From Paratrimastix pyriformis (lineage: Eukaryota > Preaxostyla > Paratrimastigidae): DNA of 32,500 nucleotides. Positions 19,311-32,500 of this stretch are shown piece by piece. Both the position numbers and the translations under genes were made by a program. The first letter of the stretch is position 1. Every line of letters begins with the position of its first letter. The notes beneath the pieces are model-generated. The model did no database searches. It was not told the DNA's origin and saw only the letters and a program-made list of their open reading frames with translations. The stretch is taken from the NCBI GenBank assembly GCA_027972325.1, contig JAPMOS010000041.1, forward strand, positions 1 through 32,500. Reading direction: 5' to 3'.

Positions 19311-21514
19311 TCATTGGACGGGTGGTCGCCATTTCGGTTGGAGTTCCTAGAGAGCAGTCAGGCCCCATCTGCATGCCCTTCCAGACCCGATTGAACACAA
19401 GCAGGATGGCCGCCACCACGGCTGCGATGGCCCCACCGGTGAACGTCACCCACTGTCCCACGTCGTACAGAACGCCCCCCACGAGATAGCCCGCGCCGCG
19501 ACTGCAGGCAAGGGCAGCTTGAGAGACGCCCATCACGACGCCCTGATGGAGAAGATGATTAGAATGTCGGCCAGAGTGCAGGACCTTGGACCGCCTGCGC
19601 CCTTGGAATGAGAAGAGAGTCAGCATCGCTGGCTGCACGAGGCCTTGGGCGATCCCGTGCAACGGAACCGCCAGGAAGAGCCACCAGACGGCAGGGAGGA
19701 AGGGAATCCAGGGGAGGGTCGCCTGGTCCGGTTGGGGGCAGATGAGGTGGTCAGGATTGACAGCAATGGGCGGACAGCGATTAAAATGGCGCCAGCAAGC
19801 GAAACAATCACGTTGCTGACCCCCTAAAGCGTTGCTTTGGTCTGACAGTACATGGAAACCAGGAGGGTGGATGGAGACCTTTAAAAATGGGAGAATCGCA
19901 AGTTGGGTGAGAGCCAAAAAGGCCCCCATCTCCAGGAGAAGGGAACCTAGGGTGCGTTTTCAATCCACGCGACGCTTTCGCATTTTCGCAACAGACCCAG
20001 CACGGCAGGGGGCCGGTGGAACACGCGATCGAGCAGGAGCCCAAGAGCCGACTGGACGGCCGTGAGCGCCAGCATTTCCAGGGAGAGGATCACGAAGAGG
20101 AGCGTGATGTCGCGAAGAAGTCGGAAGGTCGATTCTAACGGGGATGCGTTGGAACGCGAAGTGGTTGGCGTGGCGTCGGAAGGGGAAAGCTGCAGACTCT
20201 CAAAGTGAACAGACCCCGACGCACCTTCCCATCGGTCGAACTGAACCAGGGTGATTCCCTCCTCCTCCAGGTTTATGATTCCGTTCAGTGGACCGTCGTC
20301 GAGGCTGGAGGCCGGCGCGGAATGGGTTGGGATGGGGCTCGGGGTGACGATCGGAGAGCGGGCTGCCAAAGACAGAAGTGGGGGAGCCAAGGGGGTTGCC
20401 AGGGGAGGGGTGCGATTTTTTCTGGACCCCGATCCACGCGGAGTTGCTCTGAAGGTTGGAATGGGTTGGACTAGGAGGGATACAGGAGACTGAGGGCCCT
20501 TCTGTGCCTCGTCGGCCAGAGACGGAGGGAAGGGTTCCCGGCGGCGCTTGGCTTTGGGAGGGAGGGGACTCGGGGAACAGAGCGGCGGTGCAGGGTGGTT
20601 TCTCTGCCAGTGACGAATGGTGGCCAGCGAAGTTGCCGTGATCGCCAAATTGAACAGGTCGATTCTGCGAAAAATGGAGAAGGGGGCACTGCAAAGGGGA
20701 AGGGGAAGGCCGACCAACCCAAAAGCGATGAGGCAAACCCGCCTCCAAACCGTGTAAGTGACCACAGAAGGTTTTAAAAATCCGCCAAGGGCTGGGCCTA
20801 ATGAAATAGATGTCGAGAATCCGATCGAGACCGAGGGAGGATCGACCGATGAGAAAACCAAGACCAAAGACGGCCCCATACATGCCCATGAAACGGGATC
20901 GTTCCTGAGGCAAGGTGACGTCGCTGATCAGAGCTTGGGCAACTGATGAATAGCTGGCGAAAAGACCTTCCCAAAAGATTGACGTGGAATTATTAAAAGA
21001 AGAGCAGACCCCCAAAGAACCGCATCAGAACGATCCATCCGCGGGAGCGAGCAAAGCTCGCCGAAAAGAGGGTGACAACAACCCCAAATAACGAGAGAAC
21101 AATCACCTTGCCACGTCCAACTCGGTCGGAAATCATCCCACTGATGGGGGCACAGAATCCCATCACAAAAAGGAGAATGGAGATTTGCAGCCCGAGAATG
21201 GTCTAAAGTTCGGGCAAAATGACCAAAGATAAGACAGAGACATGGATACAGACCCCAGATATGTTCGTAGAGTACGGAAGCACAGTCGCCACCAGACTCA
21301 CCGCCACATTATCCAGAAACACCGTCAAGCATGCCACAGCAACCAGCCAATTGCGTATTCGGTTCGCTGGAATCTGGATTCTTCTCCGGTGAAATGGTTT
21401 CCACGGCAGCTCGACGGCCCAGTCAAATTCCTGCAGATGACGGGGAGAGGCATCTGGGCCGCAGGTTCTGCCGATCCGCGCCGGGCTCTTTCTGGAGCCT
21501 CTTTCAGGTTTCAT
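19311..21514 (-). CDS. Major facilitator superfamily transporter, nine exons
   Basis: Exons (window coordinates, read downward): 21514-21254, 21202-21010, 20966-20847, 20797-19997, 19946-19879, 19823-19776, 19722-19585, 19542-19387, 19346-19311. All phases close, giving 606 residues. TM1 has LTVFLDNVAVSLVATVLPY, like drug:H+ antiporter and SLC18-type carriers. The loop 2-3 signature is SDRVGRGKV (residues about 112-120). TM4-5 reads ASYSSVAQALISDVTLP..RSRFMGMYGAVFGLGFLIGPALGG once an intron is removed. The second half has FRLLRDITLLFVILSLEML, WIPFLPAVWWLFLAVPLHGI and SRGAGYLVGGVLYDVGQW. Predicted to export or exchange a small solute across a membrane; substrate unknown. A Pro/Ser-rich segment of about 160 residues lies between the halves, longer than usual. 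The start could be upstream at 21658, since the frame is open. It is divergent from the F-box/LRR gene. Confidence 0.85.
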
Positions 21515-21586
21515 CAAAACTGGAAACCTCTGACCCACCAGTCTGTGTTGTTTCTTTCGGATCGATCCTCCTAAAATTTCTTCCAG

Positions 21587-24549
21587 TCTCCCGTGCCCAG
21601 TTATTCTTCCGTATGCCACTTTCCCATCGGGAAGCTGCCGCTTGATCTTCTCTTCCACATTCTGAATTGCTCTTTGGCCACCACACGACTCTACTGTGCA
21701 ATGATTGGTGTCTCGCGCCGCTATCGCACTCTTCTTCGCGAATCAAATCGATTTCTCTCTTTCGCTCCGGCGTGCGTCAATCCTTCGGATTGTGAGGGCA
21801 TGAGTTCCATTGGCTGCGCCCCGCTCTTCCCAGCATCGGTTCTCGCATCCTTGATCGGTCCATGCTGCAATTTGTATGAATGTGTGCTTCCTTCGCGGCG
21901 TGCCATGCAAGGGTGCGGTCGTGAAGAATCCGCCTTCAAAGTATGGGTGGATTCCATGCTGACCATCGATCACGCCACCTCTCTCCGCGTTTTGCGGGTG
22001 CCCTGTTGCAACGGGCTCTCCGAGGGTGCTCTCAGCCGGATGCTCACCCGACTACCACATCTCGCGATCCTGGAGGTGGGAGGTGAGAACAACGAGCCCT
22101 TCTATGAAAATCTGTTGGTTGGCACCATCGGTCGGTCATGTCCGGAATTGGTCGAACTTGCTCTCTATCTGCATCCGTACAGTCGGGTTGACTATGGACT
22201 CCTGCAGCCTTGCACCCAGGTCCGTCTTGTTTTCACAGACACCGTGTCATCGCACTCGCTTTCCTTCAAATAAAAACAGCTCCGCGAACTCACCGTCACC
22301 GCCGACCCTGCGGGGACCCTGCTCTCCCTCCTCTCCTCTCTGCACCATCTCGAGCATCTCCACTTCGAGGGGAACAGCCACCCCCAGGTTCCCCTAACCG
22401 TCGACTGGGTTTCTCCTGCGCACCACTTTCAAGATCTCAATTTGTTGCATCACCCGCTCGGTGCCACCAACCCTCCGGACCCTTCGGTCTTTCTGCAGCT
22501 TCGGCGACTCACGGCCGGCTTCGAAAGTATCACCCCGGTTGGTGTTCCGGCTTCTGGCTCCGACAAAGCGGCGCCCTCCGCCAGCACCCGTAGTTCGGGT
22601 GTCTCATCAGTGGAACGGCTCCGACTCGTAACGCTCTCATCCACCCTGCGGGTGCTCACCCTGCACAATGTTCCCCACGCTCAGGCCGGGCCTCTCGCCG
22701 AGCGCCTGGCCCGCGACCTGCCCGTTCTGGCTGTCCTCTCGCTGCTCAAATGTCCCGGCTGGTCCCATTTGCCGCCTGCGCTGGTCGACCTCCTGGCCCA
22801 GGACAACCGCCTGACTCATTTCACATTCACGAGCCCGCCCTCGGCCCCCGGGCATCTGACAGACCTTCGGCTGCGCGCACCCGGCCTGCGCGAACTCACC
22901 CTCGATTGCCTGCTTGCGGGCGGGTTGGCCTTAGACTGTCCTGCTCTGGAACGCCTGGAACTCCCTCGCCTGCGGTGGGATGATGAGAGTCCGCATCCCT
23001 TTGAGTTGACTCTCACCTGCCCGGCCCTGCGTACCCTGGTCAACTTGAGTCCGCAGGCCCGCGTGCGGCTCGCAGGGCGTTGCGACCGGCTGGTCAAAAT
23101 CAAGAGTGGCGGCGACCCTGCTGACGTGGAACCGAGCTGGCTGCAGGTCTGCATAACCTCCGGGTTCTCCCCTCCCTCATCACCGCCCCGCCATTAGCTC
23201 TTAGGTGAGTTTCCGGCCCTCGAGCAGCTCAGCCTGAACGATGTCACCATCACCCGACGGGCGACTTTGGAAGCCCTGTGCGGGGGCCTGCTCGCCCCGC
23301 GGCTGGTCTCCTTAAGGGAACTCGAGATCGCCAGCCCCGACGATATCTCCATCCCCGAGGACTACGCCCTCCAGGTCCGGACTCTTCCATCATCGCTGTC
23401 GCTGTCAGCGTCATCCAATCGTCATCCAGTCATCATCATCACAACCACCACCAATATCATCATCCGATCACGATCCTCATATCCAATCATCATCTTGTTC
23501 ACACCTCCCATCGCGATTCTTGTTCGCCACCAAGTTCGCTCAGACGTGCGCTATTTGATACCCTTCCTGTCCGATTGATCAGTCCCTTTGCTCCTCCACA
23601 CATTCTGCAGGTGAGCCCCTCGCTCCGTGCCCTCGATATCCTGGGCACGCCACCGCTATCCCTCTACTATCTGACCCTGCATGCCCCGGGCCTCCGCCAC
23701 CTCAGTTCCCAGTCCTCAACCATCTCCACCATCGACCTGGTTTGCCCGCACCTCGCCGAGCTCTACCTCTCCAACGCGGTGGCCTTGAATCGACTGGTCG
23801 TCTGGCCGACGACCCGGCCGCCCGGCACTGTGGCTGCTCGTCTCGAGTCCAATCCTCCGGCAGATATCAACTTCAGAGGGCCTGGTGCCACCACCACCTC
23901 CGCAACCCCAATTCCATCGGGTGACGCCTCGACCACCACTGGAGAAACGCTCGTCCGGGCTGTTTACCCGACAGATCAGTTCGCGGAACCCAGTCTCACC
24001 GACCCGGGTGATGCTGACGGCGCCCAGGAGGGTCTCATCAACCCCCTGTGGACTCCCTCACCGTCCCAGCTTCACCCGGCCCCGACCCCGCTCCCACTTC
24101 GCACCCTGGACATGATCTGCACGCCCCGTCTGATGGGCCGGTTCTCCCTGGGACCATTGCTCACCTCCGCTGCACCAACCCTGCGCGAATTACGCCTGGT
24201 GGCCACCCTGGCCCTGTCCGAGTGGTGGGAGGTCTTTGCCGGGACCCTGTCGACCCTGCCCCATCTCCACCTGCTCATGATCTCCGGCCTGACCGTGGGC
24301 GGCACCATTTCGCTGTCCTGCGGCCATCTGCACCGGCTGCACCTGGACAACTGCAAGAGGATCACCCGACTGGACCTGGGGGGATGTCCAGAACTCGAGG
24401 ATCTTACCCTGTCCGACTGCCGGAATTTGGACGCGGTCGATATGCCCCCGGGCCCATGCCCTGCCTTCCTCCAGTGTGAGGGTCTCCCCAGGGCGCTGGC
24501 CGGGCAGATGCGGGCTCGCTTCCCGCAGGTGGCCCTGCTCCCCGCATAA
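21587..24549 (+). CDS. F-box-like / leucine-rich repeat protein, at least four exons
   Basis: Exons: 21587-22219, 22280-23146, 23198-23374, 23611-24549; phases close, giving about 870 residues. The N-terminus (LPLDLLFHILNCSLATTRLY followed by VSRRYRTLL) resembles an F-box. The rest is a series of degenerate leucine-rich repeats such as LRVLRVPCCNGLSEGALSRM, LRVLTLHNVPHAQAGPLAER, LRELTLDCLLAGGLALDCPA and LEDLTLSDCRNLDAVDMPP, like FBXL-type substrate receptors of SCF ubiquitin ligases. The start is unresolved: there is no in-frame ATG before the F-box-like part (the first is near 21703) and a TAA lies at 21572. TTTCTTCCAG at 21577-21586 could be a 3' splice site from an upstream exon lying antisense to MFS exon 1. 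Introns are 60, 51 and 236 nt with donors GTCCG, GTCTG and GTCCG. Its stop is 109 bp from the convergent RAE1 stop. Confidence 0.75.
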
Positions 24550-24658
24550 CCACAGGTCACGTGAGAAGACCGGGGGCTTCTCTGTTCCGCCCCAACAAGA
24601 GAAAAAAAAAAACGAACGAGAAGGGAAGGCAAAAAATCAATGTCGGGCGGGCCGCCTT

Positions 24659-26337
24659 TCAAGTGCCGGGGGCCTTCGGCTTCGGCTTGACCTCGTCCTC
24701 CGTGACCTGGTGCAGGAAGATCTGGGTGCGCTTCTCGGGGGTGTTTCCATCGAAACCCTGTGGAATACAAATACAAATAATGAAGGTCGGTCGCACCAGG
24801 TGATGTCGACTGACCCGTTCCCAGTCGTAACCCAGGGCGTACGCGAGGTACTGTCCGCTGTTGTTGAATGCCACGGCCGTGACGGGTGTGGTCTTCTTCG
24901 CGGGTTTGGCCAGGCGCTGCTGGGAGATGTGATCCCAGAAGATGTACGAGCAATCGCCGCCTTTGGGGAAGATGTGATGCGATGGATGATCGACATGTGT
25001 TGGGGCAGACCGGCAGTGACGAATGTGCCGAAGGTCGGGTGGAAACAGATGTCGTTGATCCCGTGAACCTCTTTCTTGGTCACGTCGCGATGGCACTTGA
25101 AGGCGAAGTTCTTTCTGGAGGCAGAAGGGAAATGATGATGAAAAAGAGAAAAAAGTATCCGAGCTACGCAGGACTCGAACCTGCAGTCTCCTGATCCGTA
25201 GTCAGGTGCCTTATCCAATTTGGCCAGTAGCCCGTTACATGAAAAAGGCAAGGGTGTCGGTTCACCAAAATCACTTTCTGTCCCCTTTTCCCTTCCGCAC
25301 CCCAAAATGGGAAGAGCACACGGACCGGCCAATGGCGGGGTTCTCCTGGTACCACAGGATGGAAACGCGCCCGTCGTTAGAGGCATGCGTCAGGCCGGTC
25401 TGGTCGGGGAAGATCTTCACCACGGTCGTCTGGTTGTCCTTCGAAGCATCCGTCTGTTGGGGCAGAGTAGAGGATGTGTGGGTGGGGAGAGGGGGAGGGG
25501 GCGGGGGGAGGAAGGCGAGTGGCGCAAGTTCGGACCCTGAATGGCTGTGCCAGGTTGCGCATATCAAACGAGTAGATGTTCTTGTCGGCGCATGCAATGG
25601 CGAGGTAGACGCCCTGAGGGAGGTGGTGACGACCCGGGTGAGTGAGACAATCGGGATGAAAAAAAGTGATCAAAAACAACAGACCCGTGAATGGCAGCAC
25701 CAAACTCGTTCTGGAAGCTGCACCCGGTTTACGGGTGTGCCTTGCTGACCATTCCAAACCCTACGGGATGCGTAGAGAGGAGAGCGATGAGATGATGAAG
25801 TGATGTGATATCACGGGGGCTGACCTGAGGGTTCTGTCCCATGAGGTGGTGATAAAGACCCGTTGGTCCGGGAAGAACTCAACATCACGGATGGGACCAT
25901 CGTGCTAGGGTGTGGAAAAGTTCGAGAGGAGTGCGAAGAAGAGGGCCACAGACGGCAGCAATCTGTTGGGCTTGGTTGGTCGATAAATTCCAAAGCTTTG
26001 CCATTTTATCGGCAGAAGCAGTGAGAATGCCCGTGCCATCCTAAACCAATGGGGACGGGGTGTCGGCAGTGTGCAAATGTGCACAGACAGGCATCCAACT
26101 TGCAGCCAGGACAGGTCCTGTGTGTGCGGGCTGGAGAGCAGCCCTGGGAACAATCCCCGATTGGTTCATTTCCCAAACGCGGACATCATTATTCCAAGAG
26201 GCGGCACAGAGAAGGTTGGCGTTGGGGGACCAAGCCAATGAAGAAATTGTATCATCTTGGACATTTTGTACCTCATAATCTGGTGGACCAGCCGGGGCTG
26301 CAGCTGCTGGTGCGGCTGGTTGAGCGTAATACGCCAT
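24659..26337 (-). CDS. RAE1: mRNA export factor RAE1/GLE2, WD40 propeller, nine exons
   Basis: Exons (read downward): 26337-26089, 26040-25954, 25904-25825, 25760-25685, 25613-25536, 25453-25326, 25114-25011, 24960-24815, 24757-24659. They total 1047 nt, 348 residues, close to the 368 of human RAE1, and every junction keeps frame. Seven WD blades are visible, among them DTISSLAWSPNANLLCAASW, ASWMPDGTGILTASADKMAK, HDGPIRDVEFFP, VQLPERVWCC, NFAFKCHRD, GINDICFHPTFGTFVTAGGD and VTAVAFNNSGQYLAYALGYD, then a C-terminus ending EVKPKPKAPGT like the family's polar tail. RAE1 binds the GLEBS motif of NUP98 at the nuclear pore, acts in mRNA export, and has mitotic roles with relatives of BUB3. Introns are 48-82 nt except the 211-nt intron holding a tRNA gene. 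It follows the FAAP100-like gene on the same strand after 113 bp. Confidence 0.95.
25161..25233 (-). tRNA. tRNA-Arg (anticodon ACG), inside a RAE1 intron
   Basis: The minus strand folds as a 73-nt cloverleaf. The acceptor arm is GGGCTAC/GTAGCTC (one G-T pair), the anticodon arm CCTGA-CTACGGA-TCAGG with anticodon ACG, and the T arm GCAGG-TTCGAGT-CCTGC; the D arm contains AAATTGGATA. No tRNA intron is seen and CCA is not encoded. About four bases downstream is TTTTTT, a Pol III terminator. The A and B box (GGTTCGAGTCC) are intact. It lies within RAE1 intron 25115-25325 on the same strand. Confidence 0.96.
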
Positions 26338-26450
26338 AAACCGAGCGAGCGAGTTGTGCCGGGGCTCGAATGGTTGCCGGAAAGTGCACGGCAACGACGC
26401 TCGAGACTGCATGAACAAGAGTGTTTGGGAAATCCGCGTGTTGTTCCTCC

Positions 26451-30563
<4,113 letters not shown>

Positions 30564-30652
30564 CGCGTCTTCCGGAAGCTTTGTGCTCTGCTCCGAGGGT
30601 CGTGACACACCATTTTCTCCTGCTCTCTGCCCCAGCAAGAGCCGCGAATTAA
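30564..30652. promoter_or_regulatory. 89-bp shared divergent promoter, FAAP100-like / RCL1
   Basis: The start codons of two diverging genes lie 89 bp apart, so both core promoters and 5' UTRs must share or overlap this gap. It contains the palindrome CTTCCGGAAG (30569-30578), which matches an ETS-type GGAA core on both strands. No TATA box is visible. That ETS-like factors act here is inference. Confidence 0.5.
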
Positions 30653-31897
30653 ATGCTTTCCTTTGAGGGCTGTGTTTCCTTTCGTCAGAGGATTGTTTAT
30701 TCCACATTAACGCAACGGTCCGTGGGCACATTTGAGTGATTCACATGGTTCGGTCTCTCTGTAGTCCCGTTCGCATCCGGGACATCCGTTCCCTTGATGC
30801 CCATCCCGGTTTGCGCGATTATGAGACCAATTTTCTCCAACTGATGGAGAAGTTCACGAATGGATGCCAAATTCAGATCAACACCACCGGTACTGTCTTG
30901 ACGTACCGTCCCGGTGTCATCGATGGGGGCTCCTTCGAACATCAATGCAACAACGCGCGGGGCATTGGCTATTACCTCGAGGCTCTTTTGGTTTTGGCTC
31001 CTTTCGGCAAGAAGCCATTCCGAGGCAAACTTCTGGGTATTACTGCCCCGACCGGTGGTCTACAGGGCAACGAGCCCTCTGTGGACGCCATCAGAGTCAG
31101 TGCCCTTCCGGTGCTCAAGCAATTCGGTATAATAGCTGATCTCGACATCAAGGTCTGGCGGCATCACCACCACCACCACCCCATCACCGCACAATCATTT
31201 TTGGCAGATCAAAAAGCGGGGTTGCCCTCCTGAAGGTGGCGGTGAAGTGGAGTTTTGGTGTCCGGCCATGCGAACCCTGCGTCCCATCAATCTCAACGAC
31301 CCCGGGTTCATCAAGCGGGTCAGGGGGGTGCTCTACAGCTCGCGGCTCAGCCCACACATTGCCAACAGCGCCGTGTCGGGTGCTCGTGGGGTGCTGAACA
31401 CCCTGCTTCCCGACGTCTATATCAACACACTCTGCCAGCAGGGCGCAGCGGTCTGATCAGACTCCTTCTCGCTCGCCCTCGTTCACATTTCTTCTCCCGT
31501 TCAGGCCGGGGCGTCTCCTGGCTACGGTCTCTGTCTTTGGGGCGAGTCCACCACGGGCTGCATCATCGCTGCCGATGTCCGGGGTGAGGCGGGTCGCTCC
31601 CCGGAGGATGTCGGCATCGACGGGGCCCGGCTCCTTCTGGAGGAGATCCGCGGTGCGGGTTGTGTTGACAGTGTCACGCAATGGGTTGCCTTGACCCTGA
31701 TGGCACTCACCCCGGTGGGTGATGCCTCCGTGATTCGGACAGGTCCCCTCTCGGAGCACACCATCCGGTCACTCCGACTGCTGCGGGACTTTTTCGGGGT
31801 CGTCTTTCGGGTGCAGCCCGACCAGGAGAGTGGGGCGGTCCGGCTGTCGTGTGTTGGGATGGGCTTCCAGAACTTGGCCAAGAAGGTATCCCACTAA
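30653..31897 (+). CDS. RCL1: RNA 3'-terminal phosphate cyclase-like protein RCL1, four exons
   Basis: Exons: 30653-30717, 30765-31152, 31208-31450, 31505-31897; 1089 nt, 362 residues (human RCL1 373). The ATG is fixed by an in-frame TAA directly before it. After splicing: LSFEGCVSFRQRIVYSTLTQ, RPVRIRDIRSLDAHPGLRD, INTTGTVLTYRPGVIDGG, ARGIGYYLEALLVLAPFGKK, PSVDAIRVSALPVLKQFGI, KKRGCPPEGGGEVEFWCP, RGVLYSSRLSPHIANSAV and SYGLCLWGESTTG-type sequence close to SPGFGLSLVAETTSG of the human protein, ending SCVGMGFQNLAKKV. This is the RCL1 branch, which lacks cyclase activity, binds the GTPase BMS1 and is needed for early 18S rRNA processing in the nucleolus. Introns are 47, 55 and 54 nt with donors GTCCG, GTCTG, GTCTG. 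It shares a divergent promoter with the FAAP100-like gene. Confidence 0.97.
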
Positions 31898-31944
31898 AAG
31901 AAAGTGGACGACTCCTTTCCGCAATCTGAGTGGAGTTCGCCGCT

Positions 31945-31975
<31 letters not shown>

Positions 31976-32382
31976 GTCTGTGTGCGAGTTGAGAGGGAGC
32001 CAGGTGAACATTTTCATGATCTACCGTGGCCGGGTGACGGATGCCGGCGCCTGCCTGCTTTCCCTATTGTTGAGCACACTACGATCAAAAGAACTCGTTT
32101 TTTTGACAGGGAACCGCAAAATCTCGCTTTTAATTCTCAATTGAAAAAAAAAACGGATACGCATAGCAGCACTGGGTTTTTCATGTTGAAAAAATTCGAA
32201 AAAACAACATGTTAACACAAATTGATCCCATCACTTTTCTCCTCGCCCTATCCGCCTTTGATCCCCATTGCGGACAAGGATGCGCTGTACACAACATGTC
32301 CCCAGAAACCAGGCCGAGATCTCTATCTCCCCTTGTGGGCGAGCGACCAGTTTTTGCGTCACCCACAAACTCACAAGGAGCA
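31898..32382. other. Intergenic region downstream of RCL1
   Basis: No gene is supported. It contains a poly-G run of about 28 bases (about 31946-31974) and a moderately AT-rich stretch with A runs near 32150 and 32200 that may hold RCL1 3' end signals. Confidence 0.5.
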
Positions 32383-32458
32383 TCACAACGGGGGCTTGCG
32401 CGTCATCTTGTTGCCCGTGCGGTCGGACAAAATACCGCCCCCGCCCAGACCTTCATGA
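32383..32458 (-). CDS. Possible 3' end of a minus-strand gene (partial)
   Basis: The minus strand reads YGHEGLGGGGILSDRTGNKM then TRKPPL and a TGA at 32385-32383. The Gly-rich, basic end looks protein-like and codon use is GC-rich at third positions, but the stretch is short, its upstream exon boundary is not visible, and I do not recognise the family. Confidence 0.2.
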
Positions 32459-32500
32459 CCGTAATCCGATATTCTTTGATCCCCCAAGCAGCGAAAAAGA

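Overview
The window looks like nuclear DNA of a compact, GC-rich, intron-dense unicellular eukaryote. Gene content (RCL1, RAE1, a FAAP100-like protein, and a receptor joining a C-type lectin domain to EGF repeats) suggests a protist on or near the opisthokont branch; I cannot name the species. Genes lie on both strands about 90-120 bp apart. Most introns are 40-65 nt, and almost all that I could place start with GTC (usually GTCTG or GTCCG) instead of the usual GTRAG.

Layout: 1-1995 holds the EN-RT part of a decayed LINE on the minus strand, cut by the window edge. 2672-7261 is a very GC-rich satellite of about 24 units of ~198 bp with almost no stops in any frame. 7728-18273 (+) is a large receptor gene: signal peptide, C-type lectin domain, EGF and Sushi-like exons, about 20 nearly identical 216-bp double-EGF units, further EGF domains, an unassigned ectodomain, one membrane helix and a short tail. 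Its EGF array carries several single-base frame changes and a 1475-bp antisense insertion (9390-10864) with a 10-bp target duplication, which looks like a retrocopy. 18274-19310 has no gene I can support.

19311-21514 (-) is a nine-exon MFS transporter. 21587-24549 (+) is an F-box/LRR-like gene. 24659-26337 (-) is a nine-exon RAE1/GLE2 mRNA-export gene with a tRNA-Arg(ACG) inside one intron. 26451-30563 (-) is a probable FAAP100-like Fanconi anaemia core-complex subunit. It lies head to head with RCL1 (30653-31897, +), a ribosome-biogenesis factor, across an 89-bp gap. The last 600 bp hold a long G tract and perhaps the 3' end of another minus-strand gene.

The housekeeping genes (RCL1, RAE1, tRNA) and the MFS, F-box and FAAP100-like genes show intact frames once introns are removed. 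The left third is repeat-driven: LINE, satellite, EGF array and insertion. The most notable observations are the GTC 5' splice-site rule, the insertion inside the EGF array, the FAAP100-like gene and the intronic tRNA.
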